From NCBI GenBank assembly GCA_021845925.1, contig JAJZUW010000004.1:26668-90667 (forward strand): 64,000 bases of DNA. The letters run 5' to 3'. This document shows positions 7,962-19,824 of the stretch, piece after piece. The DNA is from Pseudomonadota bacterium. GTDB taxonomy: Bacteria > Pseudomonadota > Gammaproteobacteria > Burkholderiales > Sulfuriferulaceae. The notes below the pieces were generated by a model. That model searched no databases, was not told the DNA's origin, and saw only the letters and a list, made by a program, of their open reading frames with translations. Made by a program: the position numbers and the translations under genes. Numbering within the stretch: position 1 is the first letter of the stretch; every line of letters begins with the position of its first letter.

Positions 7962-9362
7962 TTACAGTACTTCACCGGCATGATCAGCCAGACGCGAACG
8001 CTCTCCGCGTGCCAGCGTGACATGCCCGCCATGCTCCCATCCCTTGAACCGGTCGACCACATAGGTCAGACCAGAGCTGCCTTCGGTCAGATAGGGTGTA
8101 TCGATCTGGGAAATATTGCCAAGGCAAACCACCTTGGTACCGGGACCGGCACGGGTGATCAGCGTTTTCATCTGCTTGGGAGTCAGGTTCTGCGCTTCAT
8201 CGATGATGAGGAACTTGTTGAGAAACGTACGACCACGCATGAAATTGAGCGACTTGATCTTGATCCGCGTGCGGATCAGGTCCTGAGTCGCAGCCCGTCC
8301 CCATTCACCAGCTGCCTCGTCGGTTTTGTTGAGTACATCGAGGTTGTCTTCGAGCGCTCCCATCCACGGGCTCATTTTTTCTTCTTCGGTACCCGGCAGA
8401 AAACCGATGTCCTCACCCACCGGAACCGTGACCCGGGTCATGATGATTTCGGTGTAACGTTTCTGTTCGAGGGTTTGCGTCAGTCCGGCAGCCAGCGTCA
8501 GCAAGGTCTTGCCAGTACCGGCCTGCCCCAGCAGGGTCACGAAGTCGATCTCTGGGTCCATGAGCATGTTGAAGGCAAAATTCTGCTCGCGGTTGCGGGC
8601 CGTAATGCCCCAGACATTGTTTTTCTGGTGACTGAAATCCCGGATCGTCTGCAACTCGGCAGTCTTGCCATTGACCGCGCGCACGATGGCGTGAAACGGG
8701 GTATCGCCTTCGAGATAGACGAATTCGTTGACCAGAAACTGGGTAGCCAGCGGGCCTTGTACCCGGTACCAGGTCGAACCTTCCACCTGCCAGGATTCCA
8801 TGCCCTTGCCATGCGATTCCCAGAAATCCGCCGGCAGTTCGCGCATGCCCGAATACAGCAGATCGGTGTCTTCGAGCACCTTGTCGTTGAAATAATCTTC
8901 CGCCGGCAGTCCAAGGGCGCGAGCCTTGATGCGCATATTGATGTCTTTGGACACCAGGATCACCGGACGCTTCGGTTGTTCCTTGCGCAGGGTCAGCACA
9001 ACACCCAGGATCTGGTTATCCACCTTGACCGATGGCAAGGTGTCCGGCAAATCATTCTGCATCAGCCGGGTCTGCAAAAACAACCGGCCCGTGGCCGATT
9101 TGCGCGTCTTGCTGGCCAGCGGAATGCCTTCTTCGATCGATGATTCGAATCCACTGACCAGTTCATCCAGAAAACGGCTGACCTGACGGGCATTGCGCGA
9201 CACTTCGGTCATGCCCTTCTTGTGCTGGTCCAGTTCTTCCAGAGTGGCCATCGGCAGAAAAATATCATGTTCCTCGAACCGGAACAGGCTGGTCGGATCG
9301 TGCATCAGCACGTTGGTATCCAGCACAAACAGCTTGGTGACAACGACAGGTGCACGCGCCAT
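7962..9362 (-). CDS. PhoH family ATPase with N-terminal PIN domain (YlaK-like)
   Basis: This 466-residue protein fuses an N-terminal PIN ribonuclease-type domain to a C-terminal PhoH ATPase/helicase. The PIN domain begins KLFVLDTNVLMHDP, with the first catalytic aspartate at 15 and further acidic positions near LEELDQHK and VSKDINMR. The PhoH domain has Walker A GQAGTGKT (about 279-286) and Walker B FLIIDEAQN (about 384-392). In this family (PhoH2/YlaK) the pair is thought to unwind and cut RNA. It is 3 nt downstream of the peroxiredoxin gene, so the two are probably co-transcribed. Confidence 0.9.
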   Translation of the reverse strand: MARAPVVVTKLFVLDTNVLMHDPTSLFRFEEHDIFLPMATLEELDQHKKGMTEVSRNARQVSRFLDELVSGFESSIEEGIPLASKTRKSATGRLFLQTRLMQNDLPDTLPSVKVDNQILGVVLTLRKEQPKRPVILVSKDINMRIKARALGLPAEDYFNDKVLEDTDLLYSGMRELPADFWESHGKGMESWQVEGSTWYRVQGPLATQFLVNEFVYLEGDTPFHAIVRAVNGKTAELQTIRDFSHQKNNVWGITARNREQNFAFNMLMDPEIDFVTLLGQAGTGKTLLTLAAGLTQTLEQKRYTEIIMTRVTVPVGEDIGFLPGTEEEKMSPWMGALEDNLDVLNKTDEAAGEWGRAATQDLIRTRIKIKSLNFMRGRTFLNKFLIIDEAQNLTPKQMKTLITRAGPGTKVVCLGNISQIDTPYLTEGSSGLTYVVDRFKGWEHGGHVTLARGERSRLADHAGEVL

Positions 9363-9365
9363 GGA

Positions 9366-9815
9366 TTACTTCTCCGACAGGGTTTTGACCGTATCCAGTA
9401 CGCTCTGGGCATGTCCGGCAGAACTGATGCCACGCCATTCCTGCATCAGCTGGCCGGATTCATCGAACAGGAAAGTGCTGCGGCTCACGCCAAGCACTTC
9501 CTTGCCATACGACATTTTGGGCTTGATGACATCAAACAGCTTGCACACCGTCTCGTCGCTGTCGGACAACAGTTCGAACGGCAGGTTGAGTTTGGCCTTG
9601 AATTTTTCGTGCGAGGCGATGCTATCGCGCGAAACACCAACGATACGCACGCCAAGCCGAGTGAACTCATCGTGCAAATCGCGGAAATCGGAACCTTCGA
9701 CCGTGCAACCGGGCGTATCATCTTTCGGATAAAAATAGACCAGCAGCTTCTGACCACGCGCATCCGCAAAATGAAAAGTGGTATTGCCGGTGGAAGGTAG
9801 GGAAAAATCCTGCAT
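9366..9815 (-). CDS. bcp: Thioredoxin-dependent peroxiredoxin, Bcp/PrxQ family
   Basis: This cytoplasmic peroxidase of 149 residues reduces hydrogen peroxide and organic hydroperoxides. The peroxidatic cysteine is Cys37 in YPKDDTPGCTVE. The position five residues later, a resolving cysteine in E. coli Bcp, is Ser42 here. The only other cysteine is Cys91 (ETVCKLFDV), whose spacing does not match a usual resolving position, so the enzyme is either 1-Cys or uses an external thiol. It lies just upstream of phoH and in the same direction as trxB, whose product could reduce its partner thioredoxin. Confidence 0.9.
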   Translation of the reverse strand: MQDFSLPSTGNTTFHFADARGQKLLVYFYPKDDTPGCTVEGSDFRDLHDEFTRLGVRIVGVSRDSIASHEKFKAKLNLPFELLSDSDETVCKLFDVIKPKMSYGKEVLGVSRSTFLFDESGQLMQEWRGISSAGHAQSVLDTVKTLSEK

Positions 9816-9840
9816 CTGTGTTCTCCGTTCAGGGGACTTT

Positions 9841-10395
9841 TCAGGGGGCTTTGCCTGATTTCAATAATACGACGACCGCACCACTGCCGCCATCGCAGGG
9901 CCTCGCCTGACAGTATGCCAGCACCTCATCGCGTTGCGCCAGCCAGTGGCCGATTTTATTGCGCAGCACGCCCTGACGATTGCGTGAACCCAGACCCTTG
10001 CCGTGAATAATGCGGACGCAGCGCCGGTCCTGCTGGCGGCACATAGCCAGAAATTGTGCCACCGCCTGACGCGCTTCCACGCTGGTCAGACCGTGCAGGT
10101 CGAGTTCGGCTTGCAGCACCCAGGCCCCTCTGCGCAACTTACGAAGCGTATCCCGTTGCAAGCCTGGCCGCAGAAAAACCAGTTCCTCGCCGGTTTCCTG
10201 GCCATCATCCCAGTGAACCGGGTCCGACAGACTGTCGGCAATCACCTTGCTTTCATCCAGCATCCGCTGACGCGGCAAGGCAGCTGGTGGCACAGTCTTC
10301 TGCTCGGCACGATCGTTCGGTGGCAACGGACGAACATCCTGCATTGCCGCGCGGAACAGCTCGCGCTCATCCTGACTGCCGGTTGCCCTGTTCAT
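9841..10395 (-). CDS. Smr-domain protein (putative endonuclease)
   Basis: This 184-residue protein has a disordered, charged N-terminal half and a C-terminal Smr domain. The Smr signatures are LDLHG (98-102) and the nucleotide-binding-type IIHGKG (129-134), followed by the usual C-terminal strand VVVLLK. Smr domains are found in MutS2 and in stand-alone proteins such as E. coli SmrA/SmrB. Stand-alone Smr proteins can cut nucleic acid, and SmrB rescues collided ribosomes by cutting mRNA. Which role applies here is unknown. The gene lies 18 nt after trxB. Confidence 0.88.
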   Translation of the reverse strand: MNRATGSQDERELFRAAMQDVRPLPPNDRAEQKTVPPAALPRQRMLDESKVIADSLSDPVHWDDGQETGEELVFLRPGLQRDTLRKLRRGAWVLQAELDLHGLTSVEARQAVAQFLAMCRQQDRRCVRIIHGKGLGSRNRQGVLRNKIGHWLAQRDEVLAYCQARPCDGGSGAVVVLLKSGKAP

Positions 10396-10413
10396 GACCA
10401 GCCACGCCGCGAA

Positions 10414-11382
<969 letters not shown>

Positions 11383-11504
11383 TCAGAACAGGCTAGCTTC
11401 CGATTCTAGCAGGATGTCCGGAAAATGTATGGTGCAATTCCGGACCTGGATCAAATCCGGCCAGATGCCACATAGCTTCGTCGCCAGGTAAGACACAAGG
11501 TCAT

Positions 11505-11890
11505 GTCATTGCGCGCGTAGTCGTGGAATCCATGCAAACGCAACCCGCTACGTCACTCCGCGCGTAGTCGCGGAATCCAGCAATCGGGTACTGCGCTGGC
11601 GGTTCGCGTGGATTCTGCGACTCCGCTTCGCTCCGCGCAGAATGACGGTGGGGAGAAGGCGCAGAATGACAGGACTAGAGCTCCGCGCACGACAATGCTA
11701 TGTCATTCCGCGCGCAGTCGCGGAATCCATGCAAAGGCAACTTGCTACGTCATTCCGCGCGTAGTCGCGGAATCCAGCAATCGGGTTCTGCGCTGGCGGT
11801 TCGCGTGGATTCTGCGACTCCGCTTCGCTCCGCGCAGAATGACGGTGGGGAGAAGGCGCAGAATGACGGTGGGGAGAAGGCGCAGAATGA
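11505..11890. repeat. Dispersed repeat cluster with internal 197-bp duplication
   Basis: Family A copies lie at 11505-11531, 11552-11578, 11702-11728 and 11749-11775, and family B copies at 11610-11646 and 11807-11843. Bases 11505-11670 and 11702-11867 are near-identical, so an A-A-B block has been duplicated in tandem. At the end of the second block a 24-bp unit (GACGGTGGGGAGAAGG plus GCGCAGAAT) is repeated, an early form of the expansion seen at 46718. The rest of the trxB-ftsK gap holds no gene; TATAAT at 11940-11945 may be the -10 element for ftsK, without a convincing -35. Confidence 0.88.
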
Positions 11891-12003
11891 CGGAGACGGA
11901 AGTTCATGCACAATGAACGGAATGGTGTGGAAATCAGTCTATAATCTCAGCATGCTGGACGAAGACGCCAGCATCCGATAATCCAAGAGGAATAACGCTG
12001 TCT

Positions 12004-14277
12004 ATGCAAATGCCCGGTTCCCGTACCCAGGCCACCCGCAACCGCAAAACCGTAACCCAGCACATGTGGCAGGATATGCTCTGGCTTGGCGTTGCCATGG
12101 CTGCCATTCTGCTGGGTGCGGTTCTGGCCACGTATTCGCCAACCGATCCGGGCTGGTCGCACAGCGGCGCTACCGAAATTGCCAATGCGGGCGGCAGGAT
12201 TGGTGCTTGGCTGGCCGACATTCTGCTCACGCTGTTCGGCTTTTCTGCCTGGTGGCTGGTATTGCTGGGACTGTCGATTGCCTGGCGCGGACTACGCGAG
12301 GTACGGCTTGGCAAACAGGCGCCTGCAGGTCATGCCTTCCTGCATGGCATGGGCTTCGTGCTGCTGCTGTTTGCCAGTTCTGCGCTGGAATCGATGCGTC
12401 TGCACCATCTGGATGGTGATCTGCCGCAACTGGCCGGAGGGGTTGTCGGACTGGTGGAATCGGAAATCCTGACCATCTGGCCGGGTTTCACCCTCGCCAC
12501 CTTGCTGTTGCTGGTGTTGATGGCTGCCGGGCTGAGCCTGTTTACCGGCATGAGCTGGCTCAAGGTCAGCGAACTCACCGGACTGCAGACTGAAAAGGCA
12601 TGGCTCTGGCTGGCAGGCCGCTGGTCGGGCTGGAAAGTGCAACAACAGGGACGCACGGCAGAGCGCAAGCGCGAAAAAGTGGTCCAGGAACAGAAACAGC
12701 GCATGGCCAGCCACGAACCGGTCATCATCGAGCCTCCTGCACCCGCGATTGAGCAATCCGAACGGGTGGAACAGGAAAAGCAGGTTCCCCTGTTTGCCGA
12801 ATTGCCCGACTCGCCTCTCCCACCATTGCATTTGCTGGATGCTGCGACCCTACACGGTGAAGGCATGGCACCGGATGTCATGGAAGCCACTTCCCGACTG
12901 ATCGAGCGCAAGCTGGCGGAATTTGGCGTGGAAGCCCATGTGGTGGCGGCCTTGCCGGGTCCGGTGATCACCCGTTATGAAATCGAGCCGGCGTCCGGCG
13001 TCAAGGGCTCGCAAATTCTCAACCTGTCCAAGGACTTGGCGCGCGCGCTGTCGGTTGCCAGCATCCGGGTGGTGGAGACCATTCCGGGCAAATCGCTGAT
13101 GGCGCTCGAACTGCCTAACCCGCGCCGCGAAATTGTCCGTCTGTCCGAGATTCTGGGCGCCCGGGTCTACAATGACAATCCAAGCCCGCTCACCCTGGTC
13201 ATGGGCAAGGACATTGCCGGCCATCCGGTAGTCGCCGATCTGGCCAAAATGCCGCACCTGCTGGTTGCCGGCACCACGGGCTCGGGCAAATCCGTGGCAA
13301 TCAATGCCATGATCCTGAGTCTGCTGTACAAGGCGGACGCCAAACAGGTGCGCCTGATCCTGGTTGACCCCAAAATGCTGGAGCTGTCGGTTTACAACGA
13401 CATTCCTCACCTCCTGACCCCGGTCGTCACCGACATGAAACAGGCCGCTGCCGCGCTCAACTGGTGCGTGGGCGAAATGGAAAAGCGCTACAAGCTGATG
13501 TCGGCCCTTGGCGTGCGCAATCTGGCCGGCTACAACCAGAAGCTGCGCGAAGCACGCAAGGCGGGCCAGTCGGTATTCAACCCGTTCCCGATGAATCCGG
13601 CCGAACCGGACCTGCTGGACGAACTTCCACTGATTGTGGTGATCATCGACGAACTGGCTGACCTGATGATGGTTGTCGGTAAACAAGTGGAACAGCTGAT
13701 TGCCCGACTGGCGCAAAAAGCACGCGCATCTGGCATTCACCTGATTCTGGCCACCCAGCGACCTTCGGTAGATGTCATCACAGGTCTCATCAAGGCGAAT
13801 GTGCCGACCCGGGTGGCCTTCCAGGTATCCAGCAAGATCGACTCGCGCACCATCCTTGACCAGATGGGCGCGGAAACCCTGCTCGGCCAGGGGGACATGC
13901 TGTACCTGCCACCTGGAACCGGCTACCCGCAACGGGTACACGGTGCTTTTGTGGCCGATAATGAAGTGCACAAGGTGGTTGAATATCTGAAACAGCTTGG
14001 TGGTCCGCAATATGTCACCGGCATTCTCGAATCGACCGAGGCCTCCGGTGAGGACGGCGATACCGGTGACAATGATGCCGAAAATGATCCACTGTACGAT
14101 GAGGCGGTCAGTCAGGTGTTGCGCACCCGCCGGGCATCGATCTCGGCTGTGCAGCGCCAGCTGCGCATTGGTTACAACCGCGCCGCCCGTCTGATTGAAG
14201 CCATGGAAAAAGCCGGTATCGTGAGTGCCCAGCAATCCAATGGCAATCGTGAAGTCATTTTACCCCACCAGGAATAA
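12004..14277 (+). CDS. ftsK: DNA translocase FtsK
   Basis: FtsK (757 residues) is a septum-anchored motor that pumps chromosomal DNA and activates XerCD at dif during division. The N-terminus has four or five membrane helices (about residues 20-175), then a short charged linker (about 200-280). The motor follows, with Walker A in [12 protein letters not shown] (about 420-430) and Walker B in [16 protein letters not shown]. The C-terminal winged-helix gamma domain (about 690-757, [24 protein letters not shown]) reads chromosome polarity. The linker is much shorter than in E. coli FtsK, as in many Betaproteobacteria. It heads an operon with lolA and rarA. Confidence 0.96.
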   Translation: MQMPGSRTQATRNRKTVTQHMWQDMLWLGVAMAAILLGAVLATYSPTDPGWSHSGATEIANAGGRIGAWLADILLTLFGFSAWWLVLLGLSIAWRGLREVRLGKQAPAGHAFLHGMGFVLLLFASSALESMRLHHLDGDLPQLAGGVVGLVESEILTIWPGFTLATLLLLVLMAAGLSLFTGMSWLKVSELTGLQTEKAWLWLAGRWSGWKVQQQGRTAERKREKVVQEQKQRMASHEPVIIEPPAPAIEQSERVEQEKQVPLFAELPDSPLPPLHLLDAATLHGEGMAPDVMEATSRLIERKLAEFGVEAHVVAALPGPVITRYEIEPASGVKGSQILNLSKDLARALSVASIRVVETIPGKSLMALELPNPRREIVRLSEILGARVYNDNPSPLTLVMGKDIAGHPVVADLAKMPHLLVAGTTGSGKSVAINAMILSLLYKADAKQVRLILVDPKMLELSVYNDIPHLLTPVVTDMKQAAAALNWCVGEMEKRYKLMSALGVRNLAGYNQKLREARKAGQSVFNPFPMNPAEPDLLDELPLIVVIIDELADLMMVVGKQVEQLIARLAQKARASGIHLILATQRPSVDVITGLIKANVPTRVAFQVSSKIDSRTILDQMGAETLLGQGDMLYLPPGTGYPQRVHGAFVADNEVHKVVEYLKQLGGPQYVTGILESTEASGEDGDTGDNDAENDPLYDEAVSQVLRTRRASISAVQRQLRIGYNRAARLIEAMEKAGIVSAQQSNGNREVILPHQE

Positions 14278-14281
14278 TGTC

Positions 14282-14911
14282 ATGCGCATGCAACGCTTGT
14301 TTGGTCTGATCGTTCTGTCCACCCTGCTGGCCAGTGCAGCTGCCAATGCCGACGGGATTGCCGACCTGCATGCCTTTGTCGCCGCCACCCGTACGGCCAC
14401 CGCCGATTTCACCCAGGATGTGTATGACCGGCATCACCAGTTGCGCCAGCATTCCAGCGGCACGCTGGCTTTTTCGCGGCCTGGCCGGTTTCGCTGGGTC
14501 TATGGCGATCCGGTTGACCAAACCATTGTTGGCGATGGCCACAAGCTCTGGCTTTACGATGCCGGCCTGCAGCAGGTCACCGAGCGCCAGCTGGACCGGG
14601 CTCTGGGCAACACGCCAGCCGCCCTGCTGGCTGGCGACAACGACATTGACCGTTATTACAGCCTGCAACCGGATGGGCAGCACGATGGCCTGGTGTGGCT
14701 GATCGCCTCCCCAAAGCAGCAGGATGGCAGCTTCCGTGCCATCCACATGGGTTTTCGCAATGGCATGCTGGCACGCATGATCATTGAAGACAATTTCGGC
14801 AGCACGACGGATTTGCGCCTGCAAAACCTGCGCAGCAACCCCCGGCTGCCGGCAAACACCTTCCAGTTCACGCCACCGGCAAATGCCGATGTCATCAGCG
14901 ACCTCAAGTGA
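14282..14911 (+). CDS. lolA: Outer membrane lipoprotein carrier protein LolA
   Basis: LolA is the periplasmic chaperone that receives lipoproteins from LolCDE and carries them to the outer membrane. The 209-residue product starts with a signal peptide (about 1-23, cleavage near ANADG). It has the family features TATADFTQDV, SGTLAFSRPGRFRW and a late NTFQFTPP. The start at 14282 is chosen because AGGA lies upstream and the signal peptide begins there; an upstream in-frame ATG at 14225 lies inside ftsK. The gene is 4 nt after ftsK and its stop overlaps the rarA start. Confidence 0.94.
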   Translation: MRMQRLFGLIVLSTLLASAAANADGIADLHAFVAATRTATADFTQDVYDRHHQLRQHSSGTLAFSRPGRFRWVYGDPVDQTIVGDGHKLWLYDAGLQQVTERQLDRALGNTPAALLAGDNDIDRYYSLQPDGQHDGLVWLIASPKQQDGSFRAIHMGFRNGMLARMIIEDNFGSTTDLRLQNLRSNPRLPANTFQFTPPANADVISDLK

Positions 14912-16233
14912 GTCCAGACCTGTTTCCGCCCGGCGAGGTGCATGTACCGCTGGCAGAAGCCATGCGGCCGCGCAGCATCGACGAAGTCGCCGGACAACCC
15001 CATTTGCTGGGCGAAGGAAAACCGCTCCGGCTGGCGTTTGAATCCAGACAGGCGCATTCGATGATTTTCTGGGGTCCGCCGGGAGTGGGCAAAACCACCC
15101 TCGCCAGACTGACTGCCCAAACCTTTCAGTGCGAGTTCATTGCCATGTCAGCGGTGATGGCGGGCGTTAAGGATATTCGTCAGGCCATCGAAACAGCAGA
15201 ACAATCCCGTCTGCGTTCAGCCCGCCAAACCCTGTTGTTCATTGATGAAATTCACCGTTTCAACAAGGCCCAACAGGACGCACTGCTGCCACACATCGAA
15301 TCCGGCCTGTTTGTGTTTGTTGGCGCCACCACCGAAAATCCATCGTTCGAAGTGAACGCCGCTCTGCTGTCGCGCGCGCAGGTGTATGTGCTGCAACCGT
15401 TACAACAGGATGATCTGCAACAGCTGTTCTGGCGCGCACGCGAACGGCATTTTCCTGCACTCAGTTTCGAACAGGCCACCATCGAAATGCTGACTGAACT
15501 GGCCGACGGCGATGCCAGGCGAATGCTGACCTTGCTGGAACAGGTGGGGCATGCTGCCGAAAGTGCGGGTCTGTCCCACATCGACAGCACGTGGGCGGCC
15601 AGCCTGGTTGCCCGCAATCCGCAACGCTTCGACAAGGGCGGCGACCAGTTCTACGACCAGATTTCCGCTTTGCACAAATCCGTGCGCGGTTCACATCCGG
15701 ACGCCGCGCTGTACTGGCTTTCGCGCATGCTGGTCAGTGGCGCGGATCCGCTTTACCTGGCCAGACGCATTGTCCGCATGGCCTGGGAAGACATTGGACT
15801 GGCTGATCCGCGCGCCATGCAGATCGCCAACGATGCAGCCCTGACCTATGAACGACTGGGCAGTCCGGAGGGTGAACTGGCGTTGGGGCAAGCCGTCATC
15901 TATCTGGCGGTTGCCGCCAAGAGCAACGCCGGTTATCAGGCATTCAATCAGGCGATGGCATTCGCGCGCAATGATCAGTCACGTGCCGTGCCGGTGCATC
16001 TGCGCAATGCGCCGACACGTCTGATGAAAGAACTGGGTTATGGTCACGACTATCGCTACGCGCACGATGAACCAGGTGCCTATGCGGCCGGCGAAACCTA
16101 TCTGCCGGACGGTTTGGCAGAGCCGGGCTGGTATCAGCCGACAGACCGTGGACTGGAAGCCAGGATTGCCGAGAAGCTGGCCCGGTTGAAACAGCTGGAT
16201 GCACAGGCAAACCAGCCGGCTGAAGAAAACTGA
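14908..16233 (+). CDS. rarA: Replication-associated recombination protein A (RarA/MgsA)
   Basis: RarA is an AAA+ ATPase (441 residues) related to clamp loaders and RuvB that acts at stalled replication forks. Walker A is WGPPGVGKTT (55-64) and Walker B is TLLFIDEIHRFNKAQQD. The C-terminal tetramerisation region shows the typical RIVRMAWEDIGLADPRA and the closing LPDGL / GWYQPTDRG. Translation starts at a GTG whose last bases form the lolA stop (GTGA, 14908-14911), so the two genes are coupled. Confidence 0.95.
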   Translation: MSPDLFPPGEVHVPLAEAMRPRSIDEVAGQPHLLGEGKPLRLAFESRQAHSMIFWGPPGVGKTTLARLTAQTFQCEFIAMSAVMAGVKDIRQAIETAEQSRLRSARQTLLFIDEIHRFNKAQQDALLPHIESGLFVFVGATTENPSFEVNAALLSRAQVYVLQPLQQDDLQQLFWRARERHFPALSFEQATIEMLTELADGDARRMLTLLEQVGHAAESAGLSHIDSTWAASLVARNPQRFDKGGDQFYDQISALHKSVRGSHPDAALYWLSRMLVSGADPLYLARRIVRMAWEDIGLADPRAMQIANDAALTYERLGSPEGELALGQAVIYLAVAAKSNAGYQAFNQAMAFARNDQSRAVPVHLRNAPTRLMKELGYGHDYRYAHDEPGAYAAGETYLPDGLAEPGWYQPTDRGLEARIAEKLARLKQLDAQANQPAEEN

Positions 16234-16238
16234 CCAGC

Positions 16239-16259
16239 GCCCCCTGCCAGGCAGGGGGC
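16239..16259. terminator. Bidirectional terminator between rarA and clpB
   Basis: There is a perfect inverted repeat with 10-bp arms (GCCCCCTGCC and GGCAGGGGGC) around a single base, lying 5 nt after the rarA stop and 7 nt beyond the clpB stop. It is placed for both converging transcripts. On the minus strand TTTT follows shortly; on the plus strand only a weak T-rich stretch follows. Confidence 0.75.
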
Positions 16260-16266
16260 TGACTGG

Positions 16267-18849
<2,583 letters not shown>

Positions 18850-18878
18850 GGTATAGCTCCCGAAATTGTCTGACGGTT

Positions 18879-18906
18879 ATATGGGGAAACTCCACCCGAT
18901 TTCAAC
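18879..18906 (-). promoter_or_regulatory. Sigma-32 heat-shock promoter of clpB
   Basis: On the minus strand GTTGAAA (18900-18906) is followed after 13 nt by CCCCATAT (18879-18886). This is an almost exact match to the sigma-32 consensus CTTGAAA-N11-15-CCCCATNT. It lies 30 nt upstream of the clpB start codon, leaving room for a short leader. Confidence 0.9.
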
Positions 18907-19090
18907 CAGTGACCGGCAATATATCCGCAAGAATCCGGTGATTTGAAGGCTGCTCAAGAATACCCGCCGCAGACGACGCTCTACCAGTTGGGCTGTCAGC
19001 CTGTCAGAATTATAAAAGATTGTTACAAACCGAACCAAACGCGCGTCACTGCCATCCAACGCCTGTTCACCCACCCCGAAAGGAAACGCC

Positions 19091-19579
19091 ATGACATCCC
19101 GTTCGCTGCTAATCTCTCTTGTTCTGTTCACGCTGCCCGGCCTTGCCTTTGCTGACAGCAATACCACAACCGCGCCCACCTCCTCATCCACCGGTTCCAC
19201 CATGACCCGGCACAAGCATCCGGACATGCTGGCGATGGCCAAAATGCATCTGGATACCCTGAAACAGGATCTTAAACTGACAGACACCCAGCAAGCGGCA
19301 TGGGAAACCTTTGCCGGCAACACACTGGACCAGGTCCGCCAGGCTCAAAAAGAGCGTCTGGCCATGCTGAAAGACAGCAAGACCGACACCACCAGCGCAC
19401 CGGATCGTCTGCAGGAAATGGCAGACCGCATGACCGAACATGCCCAGATGATGACGCGCACAGCAGAATCCGCCAAGGCGCTGTACAACCAGCTGAGCCC
19501 TGAACAGCAAAAAACATTCGACGATGACATGGCCAAGCAGCGCCGCCACATGATGAAGCGCATGCAAGGCCGCAACTGA
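19091..19579 (+). CDS. Periplasmic LTXXQ-motif protein (Spy/CpxP-like)
   Basis: This secreted protein of 162 residues has a signal peptide (about 1-22, cleavage near AFADS), a low-complexity Thr/Ser linker and an alpha-helical body carrying two LTXXQ-type motifs, LTDTQQ and LSPEQQ. It is rich in Met, Gln and Lys. The family includes E. coli Spy, an ATP-independent periplasmic chaperone, and CpxP, a stress sensor partner. The upstream AAAGGA supports the start. It stands alone, divergent from clpB, and is followed by stem-loops. An envelope stress role is inferred from the family. Confidence 0.83.
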   Translation: MTSRSLLISLVLFTLPGLAFADSNTTTAPTSSSTGSTMTRHKHPDMLAMAKMHLDTLKQDLKLTDTQQAAWETFAGNTLDQVRQAQKERLAMLKDSKTDTTSAPDRLQEMADRMTEHAQMMTRTAESAKALYNQLSPEQQKTFDDDMAKQRRHMMKRMQGRN

Positions 19580-19611
19580 GCTGATTCCCCCGCTGGTTAT
19601 CCAGCAAGACT

Positions 19612-19670
19612 GACGGAGACGGCTACCATAACCGCTCCGTCTGTCACAGACTCTTCCATCAGAGAAGAGT
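19612..19670 (+). terminator. Two consecutive stem-loops after the LTXXQ gene
   Basis: The first stem pairs GACGGAG (19612-19618) with CTCCGTC (19635-19641), extended by CGG/CCG. The second pairs ACTCTTC (19650-19656) with GAAGAGT (19664-19670). Neither is followed by a long T tract, so these are only probable terminators. Confidence 0.5.
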
Positions 19671-19824
19671 ACAATTCCCCTGTTGATTTCAAAGACCTGA
19701 CAAACCCCGAAGTTGCTGTTGCCACGCAATCCGGGTAGCAAAGACAATGCAAAACGCCATGCCCGCGCACACGGGCGGTATTGCCAGAATGTCTGTGTCG
19801 CTAATCATGCATGGGGAGATCAAG

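Noticed and set aside
7452-9143. 563-codon plus-strand frame opposite phoH and the barstar-like gene
   Set aside because: It is a shadow frame; the minus-strand genes have intact PIN, PhoH and barstar motifs.
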